Counted from the stretch's first letter, positions 1 through 10,502 are shown. The stretch is 64,000 nt of DNA from Chrysomallon squamiferum (GCA_012295275.1 CM022671.1:10483237-10547236); one strand, 5' to 3'. The notes: a model not told the origin generated them from the sequence alone. Made by a program: numbers and translations.

Positions 1-942
1 AGGAAAGATTATATTGATGCTTTTTCCTATCCACACACACCATACACAATTAAACTCAGTTAAAACCTACTTACAACTTTTGTTTTACATTTGTAAGCAG
101 TATATACTTTAGTCAGTTCTTTTACTGAGATAAACAGTCTATCGACAGAAGCCAGTAATGAAAGATGTGATGGTTCAAAATGGGTAATAAAATCATTAAC
201 AAAAGACTTGTTACACTGAATCATTTACTGTTATAAAATTTCAACTGTTTACCTTCATTTCAGTTTGCTAATGTTTTTTATAATTAACCATAATAACCAA
301 AACATAGTGATAAATGTTTCACATATCAGTTAGTTCAGAATTATGATGGGACTGTTCTTTTGCTATAGTGTAGCATTTTATATAAATATGACCACAGAAA
401 TAAATAAATACGTAATTTCATGTGATTTACAAAATCATGCGAAATCATTTAGTTCATAGTTACAAGACAAAACTGATAATGTTCAGTTAAAGAATTTGTT
501 CATAGTTAAAGTGTCCTTTGCTGATATGAACACAACTATCATGTACATTTTACATTTTTACAAGTTATGTTTTATTTTGGGTTTTTTATATTATTTATTT
601 TTCCTTTATTTTTTCTTTATGTTTTCATTATTTTTATTTTTTTCCCTGCAAATCAATATTAATAATAAAGTATATATATTAAGGTTTACATTTCAGAAAT
701 ATATTAGTCTTGATATGACTGTGTAATTTTTTTTTTTTTTTATTCTGAAGATTGTTTTCATCTAATGTGGAGTACAGGTTTAAGCTGCTTTTTTTTTTAT
801 ATGTTCTTGTTGTTTTTTTGTAATTTACAAATTAAGGCTTGAAATGATTATTTATTTAATCATTGTGTTAGTTCATACTAACCAAAATTTTCAAGTTCTA
901 TCATTTTTTTTTTCATATAACAAAACTTGATTTACTAATACC
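1..942. other. AT-rich stretch without a recognisable gene
   Basis: I see no conserved coding sequence on either strand. The stretch is rich in T and A runs, for example around 727-742 and 905-915. The copy-A transposase similarity starts only near 943, so the 5' two thirds of that element found in copy B are absent here, which suggests a 5' truncation of copy A. Confidence 0.6.
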
Positions 943-1740
943 ATGGACAAACATAGTCTGCTGATGAATAGTAATAACATAAAAGAAATAAGAGAATTGC
1001 TACATGATATTTTTGTGGTTTTGACCTCCAGTCACGTATATTTCTATAATGCATACTTCATAGACAAATTAATTCGTAAAATCAACTCTTTTCAAACATC
1101 GGTTTCAGAAGAATGTTCTGATTTTGATGAATATAATTTTAAACAAGTAGACATGAAAATGTTCCAACCTGGTTACCATACAGAGGAGGAAGAATTTCTT
1201 AATTTAGCTGAAAACTCTCCTTTTAAGGCATTTTCTGAAGTTATCTTAGAAAATGTTAAGAAAATTTGCTTGGCATGTAAATTTGTTGAAAATAGTAATG
1301 TCAATACATATTTTGCCATTATGGTCCAATATACTTTTGACAAATATAGCACAGACAGAAAAATCTGCATCAGAAATTCCCAGTAGTAAAAACTTCATTC
1401 ATGAGCAGATGAAAACAACTAGTACAATTGAAAACAGGTTTACAATTCTGAAGTATATTGGACTGCAAGGCAGAACCCATTATAGACAGGATGATTTTTC
1501 AGAAAAATTGCATAATCTGACTGTTTCAGTGCAAAAATTGGCAGCTGTAGATTGTATGAAAGTGAACAAATATTTAAGGAAGATAAAGAAATCAATTGGC
1601 AAAAAACAAAATCAGAAATGTGGGCCATATCAAAACAGTAACCTGATAATTTTAAGAAGAAAGGTACTTTTCAGCAAGCACCCAAAAATAAAATTGAAAC
1701 AACATAGAATACCACTAAAATATGGAACAAATCCAGTCTA
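943..1740 (+). pseudogene. MULE-type transposase, C-terminal part (copy A), broken
   Basis: This looks like the C-terminal catalytic part of a Mutator-like DDE transposase. Visible blocks in order are a helical stretch around IKEIRELL, then TEEEEFLNLAENSPF, then LPLWSNILLTN, then STIENRFTILKY, whose Glu (codon at 1430) is the likely third acidic catalytic residue. Reading needs at least two frame changes: the first part is in the frame opening at 943, LPLWS onward is in the frame of 1253-1741, and the stretch just before the USP region returns to a third frame. Comparison with copy B shows a deletion of roughly 45 bp after the SNVN motif near 1305, where B keeps NPYFSEVFLQYL. The first two Asp residues are not in this copy because it is 5' truncated. 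Family assignment rests on motif order remembered from MULE transposases of the Phantom/NOF-like kind and is moderate. Confidence 0.55.
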
Positions 1741-2731
1741 GTGTATGATCACTGCTTCAAAAGTGTGCATTATAGTCATGAGAAAAATGTAAAAACTGTT
1801 GACCAAGATGTCACTGATTTAGGATTCATCTGCAGACCTATGAAGAATTTTGGCAACACCTGCTGGTTTAATGCAGTGATGCAAGCCCTAGCAGCAAGTG
1901 ATTTAGCATGTTTAATTCTTTATGAAAATAAATGTCAGCCTGTAACTGTATATTCTGATAATAATGTAAAATTACCACTTCAGAGAGCAGAAGAAAGTGT
2001 GATGGAAATACTGAAAAATTTGAAAGATGAAAATAAACACTGCAAAGAGGTACCAGATGTTATTTTACACAATGCAATAGTAAATGTTGCTTATGCAATG
2101 GGAACAAATATTAATGGTCAGCAAGATGCTAATGAGTTGTTTACTAAAAGTACTGGCAATCTAACTGAAAGGGTTCAAGGTAGTATTATTTTGCAACACG
2201 AATATATTTGTTTACAGTGTAGCTCAACAACATTCAGTGAAAATAATTATGGGCATTTCATAACATGTCACCTTGATGCAATGGGCCACAGTTCTGTGCA
2301 ACAGTTATTTGACAATTCTATTAAATCAGAGACAGTGAGAAAAAATTCAAATTATATTCATATTCCTCACAATTTTTCACAGAATGTAATGATCAGAGTA
2401 AAAATGCAGAAAAATCAGAAATTAAATATCAGCTGAAGGGTATTGTCTGTCATCATGGAGATTCCTGTCACGGAGGTCGCTATACCACACTTATTGAACA
2501 TCAGTTTGTTTCATGTGATGATAATTCTCTGTCTTTTTCAACTGACAACTTTACTCATACATGCTACATGTTATTCTGTGAGAGAGTAGACAAACATTTG
2601 CCATTATATACTGAACCTGTTATTAATGCATTGTGCATAAGCAATGGTTTCAAGGCTTTAAAATGTAGCAATATTTTTTCTAGTTCGAGGATAATTCAGT
2701 GTTTGTATCTGATAAATACACTAAGGAAATA
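1741..2731 (+). pseudogene. USP (peptidase C19)-like region, copy A
   Basis: USP enzymes remove ubiquitin from proteins by a Cys-His-Asp triad. The Cys box reads NFGNTCWFNAVMQAL, with the nucleophile Cys codon at 1861-1863. Next come a QQDANELF block typical of C19, a CLQC zinc-ribbon half, and a His box reading HHGDSCHGGRYTTLI, then SCDDNSL and a CYMLFCERV ending. The expected catalytic His of the GHY motif is Arg (CGC, 2478-2480). A frame change near 2385 separates the Cys and His halves, so the copy is not translatable as one chain. It follows the transposase part directly, and in the third frame upstream the two regions read into one another, so they may have been one polyprotein. It is not an ordinary host USP, because the same composite recurs inverted at 58256-59247. 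Confidence 0.7.
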
Positions 2732-3720
2732 GAAAATGACATCAAAATACATATTTGGCACAAAATAGAAAAATATGAAAAACATTTCATTATTATAAAC
2801 CCATGTGAATTTTTATACTTGTATTTAAACCATATAAACTGACTATTGCAGAGAATTTTTAAACACTTGGTTTGAACTATTATAAATGCAAGGAATGTAA
2901 TGAAAAGTATGCATGTTCTGACACTGTTTTCACCGTTCAAGTTGAAACATTTCTAATCAGGAAGTCACTAAACATATCATGAGAGCAAATAAAAACGATG
3001 AAGATAATTGTACATGATATGAAAACAATTTCCTTGTGTTTGTAACAACTTTACCAAAGACTTTAATTGTTATTATATCAGATTGTACAAGTGTTAGACA
3101 CAAGGCGATTAACCAAATAACATTACATGATGTCAAGACTGCCACAATTGTTGATGGAACATCATACAAGCTAAATTCACTTGTGGCAGAAAAGAATGGA
3201 GAATGGATTCTTGTTTGTTGTGATGGTTTACTAAAAATGGAAGTAAAAAATGGTGAAATGAAACCTGTAAATGACATAAATGTAACAGATTTACAAACAT
3301 GCAGATCACTGTTATTATTTTCCAACAAAAATATAATAAACAGAGTATAATGAGAGACATTACATTTTAGTAAGAAAAAATTGATTAAGAAACAAACAGA
3401 GCTCCTCATTGATTATAATCCAATAAAGAAGCAAACACTGGAATATGTTGTTAGCACTGAAATTGATGGTGTAACAGTAAATGCAGATTTCTTAAACAAT
3501 ATTCTTCAACATGATTGCTGCCTTAATAGTAGCCACATTAATGTATTCATGTCTGTACTATAAAAACAACTGAAAAATCAAAATAATCACAGGGTAGATT
3601 GTGGTTGGTTCAGTCAGAAGATTTTAGTTAATGGTGATAGAGATCAACCTAGATGGACATTTCACATTACAGAAAGTAAAAGTAAAAGATAGTTTCATTA
3701 TAAATATGTTGTTGTACATC
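2732..3720 (+). pseudogene. Second USP-like half-domain and tail, copy A
   Basis: After the first USP-like region there is a second set of C19-like features. A possible zinc-binding CKEC pair lies at about 2890-2905. A beta-rich segment then reads LPKTLIV, SYKLNSLVAEKNGEW and CCDG, ending in SLLLFSNKN, which resembles the C-terminal strand order of a USP fold without a catalytic His. The frame opening at 3036 holds most of it. A stop near 3348 interrupts a chain that continues in the frame of 3381-3563 and, after 3560, as a CGWFSQKILVNGD block. Copy B (57431-58021) keeps this as one 196-codon reading frame, with an extra DS dipeptide and without the mid stop. The function is not known; a substrate- or ubiquitin-binding role would be a guess. 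Confidence 0.5.
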
Positions 3721-4165
3721 CGAATTAACAGGTCACTACAAAGGTGTTTTTTTGCATTTTTAAAGAAAGCTGTAGCCAGTGTTTTTACAATACATTGCTT
3801 AATTCATCAGCAACATCTGGTTGCCAGGAACTTAAGTGATCAGCTTCATAAATCCCTTGATGTTGTCATTAAGGCAGTAAATAAAATAAACTGTCAAACC
3901 CCTCAGTTCCCGAGTGTTTCGACAACTCTGTAACAACAATGATGAAGAATTTGATCACCTTCTATTATATACTGAAGTGAGGTGGTTATCCAAAGAAATC
4001 TGTTTAAAATGATTTTATTCTCTTTTCAACAGCATAGTGCAATTTCTCCAGGAAAATAAATGTAATCATTTGAGTGATTATCTTTTAGCAAACAAAACAG
4101 ACATTGCCTATTTAACAGATCTATTCACCATATTCAACGATCTCATCATTTTCAGCCAAAGTATT
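3721..4165 (+). pseudogene. hAT/ZBED-type transposase fragment
   Basis: Conceptual translation gives HCLIHQQHLVARNLSDQLH, then VVIKAVNKI, RVFRQLCNNNDEEFDHLLL and YTEVRWLSKE. These blocks match the middle of hAT transposases of the ZBED5/SCAND3-like kind, where the canonical order is a cysteine-containing HRQ motif, VxxVVNxIK, then TEVRWLSKG. There is one frame change near 3760 and another near 3895, and a TGA at about 4007 within SKEICLK-FYSLF. Both ends of a transposase are missing and I find no TIRs. It fills the 448 bp between the outer and inner duplicated segments of arm A and has no counterpart at that place in arm B. Confidence 0.7.
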
Positions 4166-4619
4166 TGCAGGTCATAATATCTTTAGTGTACATACTATTA
4201 ATATACTATGTCACATATATTGTATAATATGTGCACAATGTGAATATGTATGTGTGCATAACGTAAATATGCTGAGTAACATATGTCTTGAACATGTTTA
4301 AGCTGAATATGGTTTACTTCGAACAGTTAAAGATAAAGGTAATGTTCACATATTCTATTTCCTGAATATAAATGAATTACTCGAATGTAAAATATGTTTT
4401 TCTTAAATTATATTGCTGAATAAAATGATATATTTATAATATTTTTGTTGTTTTCTTTTACAGAAGCAAGCCATGAGAATTAACAAAAAAAACATCAAGC
4501 CCATTTTTTTTTTTTTTTTTTAATAGATAGATGAAATTGATGTAAAATTGTTTATTATTGGTCGGTTGTTTTGTAATGAAAAGGAAATGTTTATGAATTA
4601 GAAATGACCAGATTAAATC

Positions 4620-4665
<46 letters not shown>

Positions 4666-5211
4666 GAATAAGAATACGAATAACAATAATAACAATAACT
4701 GTAATAATATTCTAATAATAATAATAATAATGTTGATGATAATGATTATGATGATGATAATAATGAAAAAGGTAAAAATCTACAACAAAAAGCTTATTCT
4801 GCTTTCCTTTGATGTTACATAACTGATTTAGGAACAATGTGCTCTGCCTCTGAATGTTAGAAAGAAATCAGATGTATGTACTGGATTCATGGATGGATGG
4901 AAGGATGCTATGTAAGTACTTTATCACCAGAAGAGTGTGTGAGATGACAAACAATATGACCAGAATACTTTTCCAAAAAAGTAAAATTGTAATTTGTGTT
5001 ACAGTACATAATATTTTATATTATATGATTGTATAATTTCAGCAACAAAAATGGAAATCGTTTGTTCTTTAACTGATGATTTCTAATATACGATTACAGT
5101 ATCACACTTTATATGACTGTACTTTGTGACTTAAACTAATGCTTTTTAAACCATTTCCATGTCATTTGAAATAAAGTCTTACATTCATCTGCAAATATCA
5201 TTCACCACGTT

Positions 5212-5245
<34 letters not shown>

Positions 5246-6352
5246 AAACACAGAAACTGCATGTACCTAGAGGTTCAAAATGTAGTAGTGTGCCATTTAT
5301 ATATATATATATTTATTTAACTGAAAGTTCTGCATGTAAGTAAATTTGATTCGAGAACAAATTTCTTTTTATGTAGAGAAAAAAAAAACTGGTTCTACTA
5401 ACCTCTCTTACTTCAGGGTGCTTTCTTTTGACTTTTGCTGATAATGTCCTTAAACCATTCGGTATCCTTTCCAATAATGTTTTTACTGCTGTTGCCATCA
5501 TGATTATACACCGGTATTCTGTACGTTTTGACCAAGATATACACTGATACAGCCTGTGCCAATGTCGGTTTAAATCGAATTTTAATGTAAACAGAATTGT
5601 CCGATTATGTTGAAAACGGAAACACGAGAAGTTAGAACTCTTGACTTGCTGTCAAAATACGGAATTGCCCCAACATTAAATAAAATTAATATGGTTCATT
5701 TAAAATTTACATTATATTACACGTGTTGAAATTTTTAGCTGGAGGCTGACATATTGGAGAAATAGCGAGGGACGTAACTCTGAAATGTTTAAGAAAGAAA
5801 ATAAAAACAAACCGCCAAGAGTCCATTCTATGTTCAACTTGTTAGAAAAATGAAACGCGGCACTGATGACGGAAGAAATTTATATTAAAAACACTCAAAG
5901 ACATACAATTCTCGTTGATATCTTATCTGTTTAAGACAGTGTGGGGTTTTTATTTATTTATTTATTTATTTATTTTTTTATTTATTTTTGCGGGTTTTTT
6001 TTTTTAGTGGCGTTTATTCCCGTTTTTTTTTTTCCTTATTGTTTTCTTTCATCATTATACTTTTTCATTTAAATTTTTTTTAAATTTTAATTTTGTTGTT
6101 GTTGTTGTTAATTCTTTTAACATGTACACATAATAATAATAATAATAATAGGCTTATTTGTAAAATAACTTTCTTAAAGGGTTTCAATTCTGTTTATGCC
6201 TAATGAAGTACATTTGTCGGTATTTTTGTACAAGTCAAACGTCTTCATTTCATTAATGTTTATTGACGATATATTAAACTTACAAAACTAATAATGAACA
6301 AGCAAGGCACGGAGTTATAAAATGCTTTTATAATGCGCTATATATTTTTGAC
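4165..6352. repeat. Inner segment of inverted duplication, arm A
   Basis: This stretch matches 43970-47397 in reverse complement. The outer limit is the shared AGTATTTGCAGGTCAT (4163 here, near 47397 there). The inner limit is shared sequence ending TATTTTTGACAG near 6352, matching CTGTCAAAAATAC near 43985. It includes a (TAA)n tract at 4619-4663, a (CAA)n tract at about 5214-5244, a T-rich block at 5945-6010 and the candidate exon at 5412-5501. Differences from arm B include a composite minisatellite and a roughly 730-bp segment present only in B. The two arms are therefore separate loci that have diverged, not one sequence read twice. Confidence 0.85.
5412..5501 (-). CDS. Putative first coding exon of an unrecognised host-type gene (arm A copy)
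   Basis: On the - strand an ATG (5499-5501, with a second in-frame ATG next to it) opens MATAVKTLLERIPNGLRTL followed by SAKVKRKHPE, then a good splice donor GTAAGAGAGG (5402-5411). The exon is 30 codons in phase 0. The basic, amphipathic look could fit a mitochondrial presequence, but that is a guess. I do not recognise the protein. The same exon lies at 44893-44972 on the + strand in arm B, where ten bases at the 3' end including the donor are lost. Translation is conserved between the copies apart from one Ala/Glu difference, which supports real coding origin. Downstream exons are not identifiable in the window, so this may be a detached duplicate. Confidence 0.45.
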
Positions 6353-6353
6353 A

Positions 6354-6356
<3 letters not shown>

Positions 6357-6409
<53 letters not shown>
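6357..6409. repeat. (ATT)n microsatellite at the inner edge of arm A
   Basis: About 18 uninterrupted TTA/ATT units sit immediately at the point where similarity to arm B ends and about 70 bp before the first Piwi exon. Such tracts are possible break or template-switch sites, but that link is only positional. Confidence 0.9.
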
Positions 6410-6477
6410 CAACATCATCAGTGTTGTTATTTTGTATAGTTCTTATTATTATTATTTGTATTGTTATTATTTTGCAG

Positions 6478-9365
6478 GACATAGCCAATCACACAAGGGT
6501 GACCCCCATGCAGAGAAAACTAGCATTCCAGAAGATTGTTGGTGCAGTGAACTCCAATAAACAGGCTTACCAGCAGTTAGCTTCCTGGGGTTTGGAACTA
6601 GACACAGCAACAATAATAGTACATACTCTTTTAATTTAAGCCTATTTTTCATAGCAGAATACTAGTTTACTGTTTTCTCTTTTAATAATAAATGACTAAA
6701 TTTTTAACTTGGCAGACTTATAGTTGCATGATAGGTAAGCTAGTATAATATTCCAATGGTATACAAATAATTGCATTAATTCAGCTGTTGTTATTGTTTC
6801 ACTTAATCAAACTAATTTTACTTGCTGTTGCTAATTTTTTATATTTTGTCAGATGTTGTCAATTTAATCAACTGTTTTTATTGTTGTTATTACTAATATT
6901 ACTGTTTTTGTTATTATTTTATTACGATTATTTATTTTTCTTCTTCTTCTTATTATTATTATTAGATGAAAAAGACTAATTAATTTTCTGCTACTAATTT
7001 TCAGATTGACGGTCGACTCCTTCCAATGGAAAAAAAGTTGGGGGCAAAGAATTCGTGGCGGGACCTGAGGCAGATTTTGGACCCGAGGTCACACTGTCAA
7101 AGGTCATCTTGCCTGTCCCTCTGAGGAGCTGGATTGTCTTCAACAGATCAGAACTGAAACTTTCATTAGAGTATTCCAGGAAAAAATAAACCCACAGGTA
7201 AGTTTTGAAAAATATCTAGGTAATAAATATCCCCAGATTGGTTTATTTAAAAATCCCTGTATTTAATTTCTCTGTTTTTTTAATAATAATAAGAGATATT
7301 TTTGTTTAAATGTCCAGTTACTGATTCTTTTATTGACCCTAGAAATTAAGTTTTGTTTCTCTGCCATGTGTCAGTTCTCAATTTTTTATATATTTTTTCT
7401 TTATTAGTAATAGATCAATTTTTATTTATTTATCTGTTTTCTAGTTTAACATTATTTTATAAATATTTATTTTGTCTGTCCAGAACCAGATGGTTGTGGC
7501 CATTTGTCCAAACAGTTGTGATGACCGGTATGCAGCCATAAAGAAACTTTGTTGTGTGAAATGTCCCATCCCTTCTCAGGTAATTAAAGACTGCATACAA
7601 AGAGAAATGCATCGTGTAACAAATGTGTTTCTTAGAATACCCTTTTTAAGTATAAAGTGTGTTTATGATATTTTTTTTTTAAGTTACCTGATTTTTATTT
7701 TTTCATTTGATTTCTTTCATATTTTGCTTTCTTTCTTTTTTTTCTTTCTTTTTTTTTCTTTCTTTCTTTCTTTCTTTCTTTATATATATATATGGATGAG
7801 TTTCACATTTTGATAAAGTCTGTTTAAATTTTATTGACATTTACCATGTTTGTGTCATAAAAGGTCTATACATTTATTGGTAGTAATTTTAGGTGGTAGT
7901 GGTAGCTAGCTGCAGTAGCAGCAACAGCAGTAGTACTAGAAGTAGTTGATAGGGTGATACTGTTATTGTTGTTATTCAAAGATAAAATTTACAGAAATGT
8001 TGTGGATACTACATCATTACTGTAATCATCTTCATGCATAATTATTATTTATTAATTAATTTTTTCATTTTCAGTTTTACAGTTTTTATTTTTTTATTTT
8101 ATAAATTATTTTTAAATTGTTTGTGTGTGTATATGTATATATAGTGTTTTTATTTTATTTTTTAAATAGGTGAATCACAAGTTGCCAGACAAGATAATAG
8201 TGTATCATGATGGTGTGTTTGATGGTCAGCTGAACACAGTGTCTGGCTATGAAGTCAAACAGCTTGAGAATTGTTTCGCACAGTTTGGAGACTACATGCC
8301 TCAGCTGTCGGTCATCATTGTTCAGAAACGAATCGTCACAAGAATCTTCCACAATGTAAGCTTTGTTACAATTTATTATAATGCCCAGTGCAAAAGTGAT
8401 ATCCAGTGTATATCTTGTTATAATGTCCAGTATCGGTCTTGTTATAATGTCCAGTCTCAGTCTTGTTATAATGTCCAATACAACATCAATTTTATTCTGT
8501 CCAGTTCAGTATCAAAACTTCTTATATCTTCTTCGGTATCTGTATTATTATAATATCCAGTTAAGTATATGTATTATTATAACATCCAGTTAAATATCTG
8601 TATTATTATTATTATGATATCCCCAGTTAAATTATTACTTATTATTATTAGAATATCCAGTTCAGTATCAAAACTTCTTGTAATGTCTTGTTCAATATCT
8701 GTATTATGATAATATCCAGTTAATTTATGAGTTATTATCTGTAAAGTCCAGTTCAAAAATAAAACAATCAGCATTGTTCTAATATAGAGTTCAGTATCAG
8801 TTAGTATTATTTATTTAAAAATGGAATTTGTTCAGCAGAGCAGAAACTACCAGGTTCACTGTTACACTAAATATCATGAATGTTCTGAGAAACATTTATT
8901 TAAAGCTCGAGTCTTTTCAGGGTGGAGGAAGGCATGTAAAAGAGCAGAAGTGTTATTTTAGTTCATGTTTTATGCAAGAATCAACAGATTAGTTGCTTAA
9001 TTAGGTAGATGGATATACCATCTTCTGATGTCAAATTCTGTTACATTTGGCAGAAGTAGCTAATACTATAATCTGTAAAAATGATTCTGTAAATTGTTCT
9101 GTGTCCACTGACAATGGTACTTTATAGATATAAACAGACTATAGTTATTGGGGATGTTATTATAGGTTTTCAGTGAGACAAAAATTTGGAAGTTTTATAG
9201 TAAGAAGTATTAAAAATATAAAGATTTATAAATAAAAATATTTAAATAAAAAAATTAAATTAAAAAATATATTTCTGTTTCAGACACCCAGAGATCTGCA
9301 GAATCCACCTCCAGGTACAGTTGTTGATCATACTGTTACCAGAAGAGACTGGTAAGTAATCAAAA

Positions 9366-9399
<34 letters not shown>

Positions 9400-10502
9400 A
9401 CTGATCATTTTGTTTTAAATTATTAAAAAGGATTCAGTTATGTGGTTAACTGACTATTTATTAGACAAAAACAGTAATTCTCATGTATGCAATCTTACAA
9501 ACATTTCATTAATTAAAAAAAAGGGAAAACATCTATAATATTGTTCTTGTTTGTTTTGTGTTTTTGATGGTGCTAAGTGCATTTTTTTTTTTTTTTTTTT
9601 GAGTATGTGTGTTTTTTTAGAATAAATCTTTTGAGAAAATGGTACTGAGATAATATTTAAAAAAGGAACAAACTTTCTTGTTATCTTCCTCGTGTCTCAG
9701 CATGTATGACAGGGAACTGTCTCTCCTACTCACTACATCATCATCCACGATGGGATCGGCCTGCCTCCAGACAAGATGCAAAGACTGGCCTACAAAATGA
9801 CACACCTCTACTTCAACTGGCCTCGGACAATCAAAGCTCCTGCACCATGTCAGGTATGCATATTTGTTGATATGGTACTTTTATATGTTGTCATGGAAAC
9901 AAATATTGGTTGCTGGATATGTCTTTTATGGTTCAGAGATTTCATTCTGTAATCAACATAAGATCTGAATACTTTTCTACTAGGTAGAAATTTGTCAGTC
10001 ATTTTTGTGGCAGCTTCAAAGGACATTTTCCATGATGTTTCTTTAATTATATGAAAATTTACATGGTTTAACTTGAAATGTAATTCTATGTAATGTTTCT
10101 GTCAGCAAAATAAAGTTAATATTCAAGTTTGAAATATAATTCCCAGTAACACTGGAGTCAGGTGGGAGTCTAATCAAAACAAAGATATTTGTTTTATGCG
10201 CTGTTCATTTAAATAAGAAAAAGTTACCATGGTTTTGTTTGAAACGTGTGTATTAACTCAAACTGTCATATTTTGGGGATTTTGTTGGAGTTATTTATAA
10301 ATCAAAAGAAATAAAAATACATTATATATATAACATGTGTGTGTGTGTTTTAATTTCAAGTACTAATCATTATTTGTTTTATTATTTTTTTATTACAGTA
10401 TGCTCACAGTATGCTCACAAACTGGCATATCTTATTGGACAGAGAAGTCACAAAGAACCCAGTGAATGTTTATCCGACACCCAGAAGAAGAAAAAAATAT
10501 AA
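6478..10502 (+). pseudogene. Piwi-clade Argonaute relic, multi-exon, C-terminal half only
   Basis: Piwi proteins bind piRNAs and cut transposon RNA. Seven exon remnants align in order to the C-terminal half of animal Piwi. 6478-6618 has TRVTPMQRKL. 7005-7197 has DGRLLPMEK and, in another frame, LSKVILPVPLRSWIVFNRSE. 7484-7579 has NQMVVAICPN and CPIPSQ. 8170-8355 has LPDKIIVYHDGVFDGQL. 9284-9351 has NPPPGTVVDHTVTRRDW. About 9678-9853 has [11 protein letters not shown] and [15 protein letters not shown]. 10410-10502 has YAHKLAYLIGQRSH. Most junctions are GT-AG. Damage: an A-run indel in exon 2 shifts the frame; exon 2 lacks roughly 28 residues; no exon between 7579 and 8170 encodes the block with the first catalytic Asp; TGA at 9707-9709 replaces the Arg codon of the usual VRQGTVSP; the exon 6 acceptor is eroded; the C-terminal YYL is replaced by a lysine-rich tail. 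The PAZ half is absent upstream. Confidence 0.9.

Noticed and set aside
1741-2731. An ordinary host ubiquitin protease gene
   Set aside because: It is intronless, follows transposase motifs on the same strand, recurs inverted with the same neighbours, and has Arg at the catalytic His.
4604-4822. Asn-rich frame (and its inverted partner at 46752-46943)
   Set aside because: Both are products of (AAT)n tracts in the duplicated inner segment; the flanks do not look like protein.
6478-10502. A functional Piwi gene
   Set aside because: A missing catalytic exon block, a frameshift, an internal deletion, a stop in a conserved motif and the absent PAZ half are together incompatible with an active enzyme.
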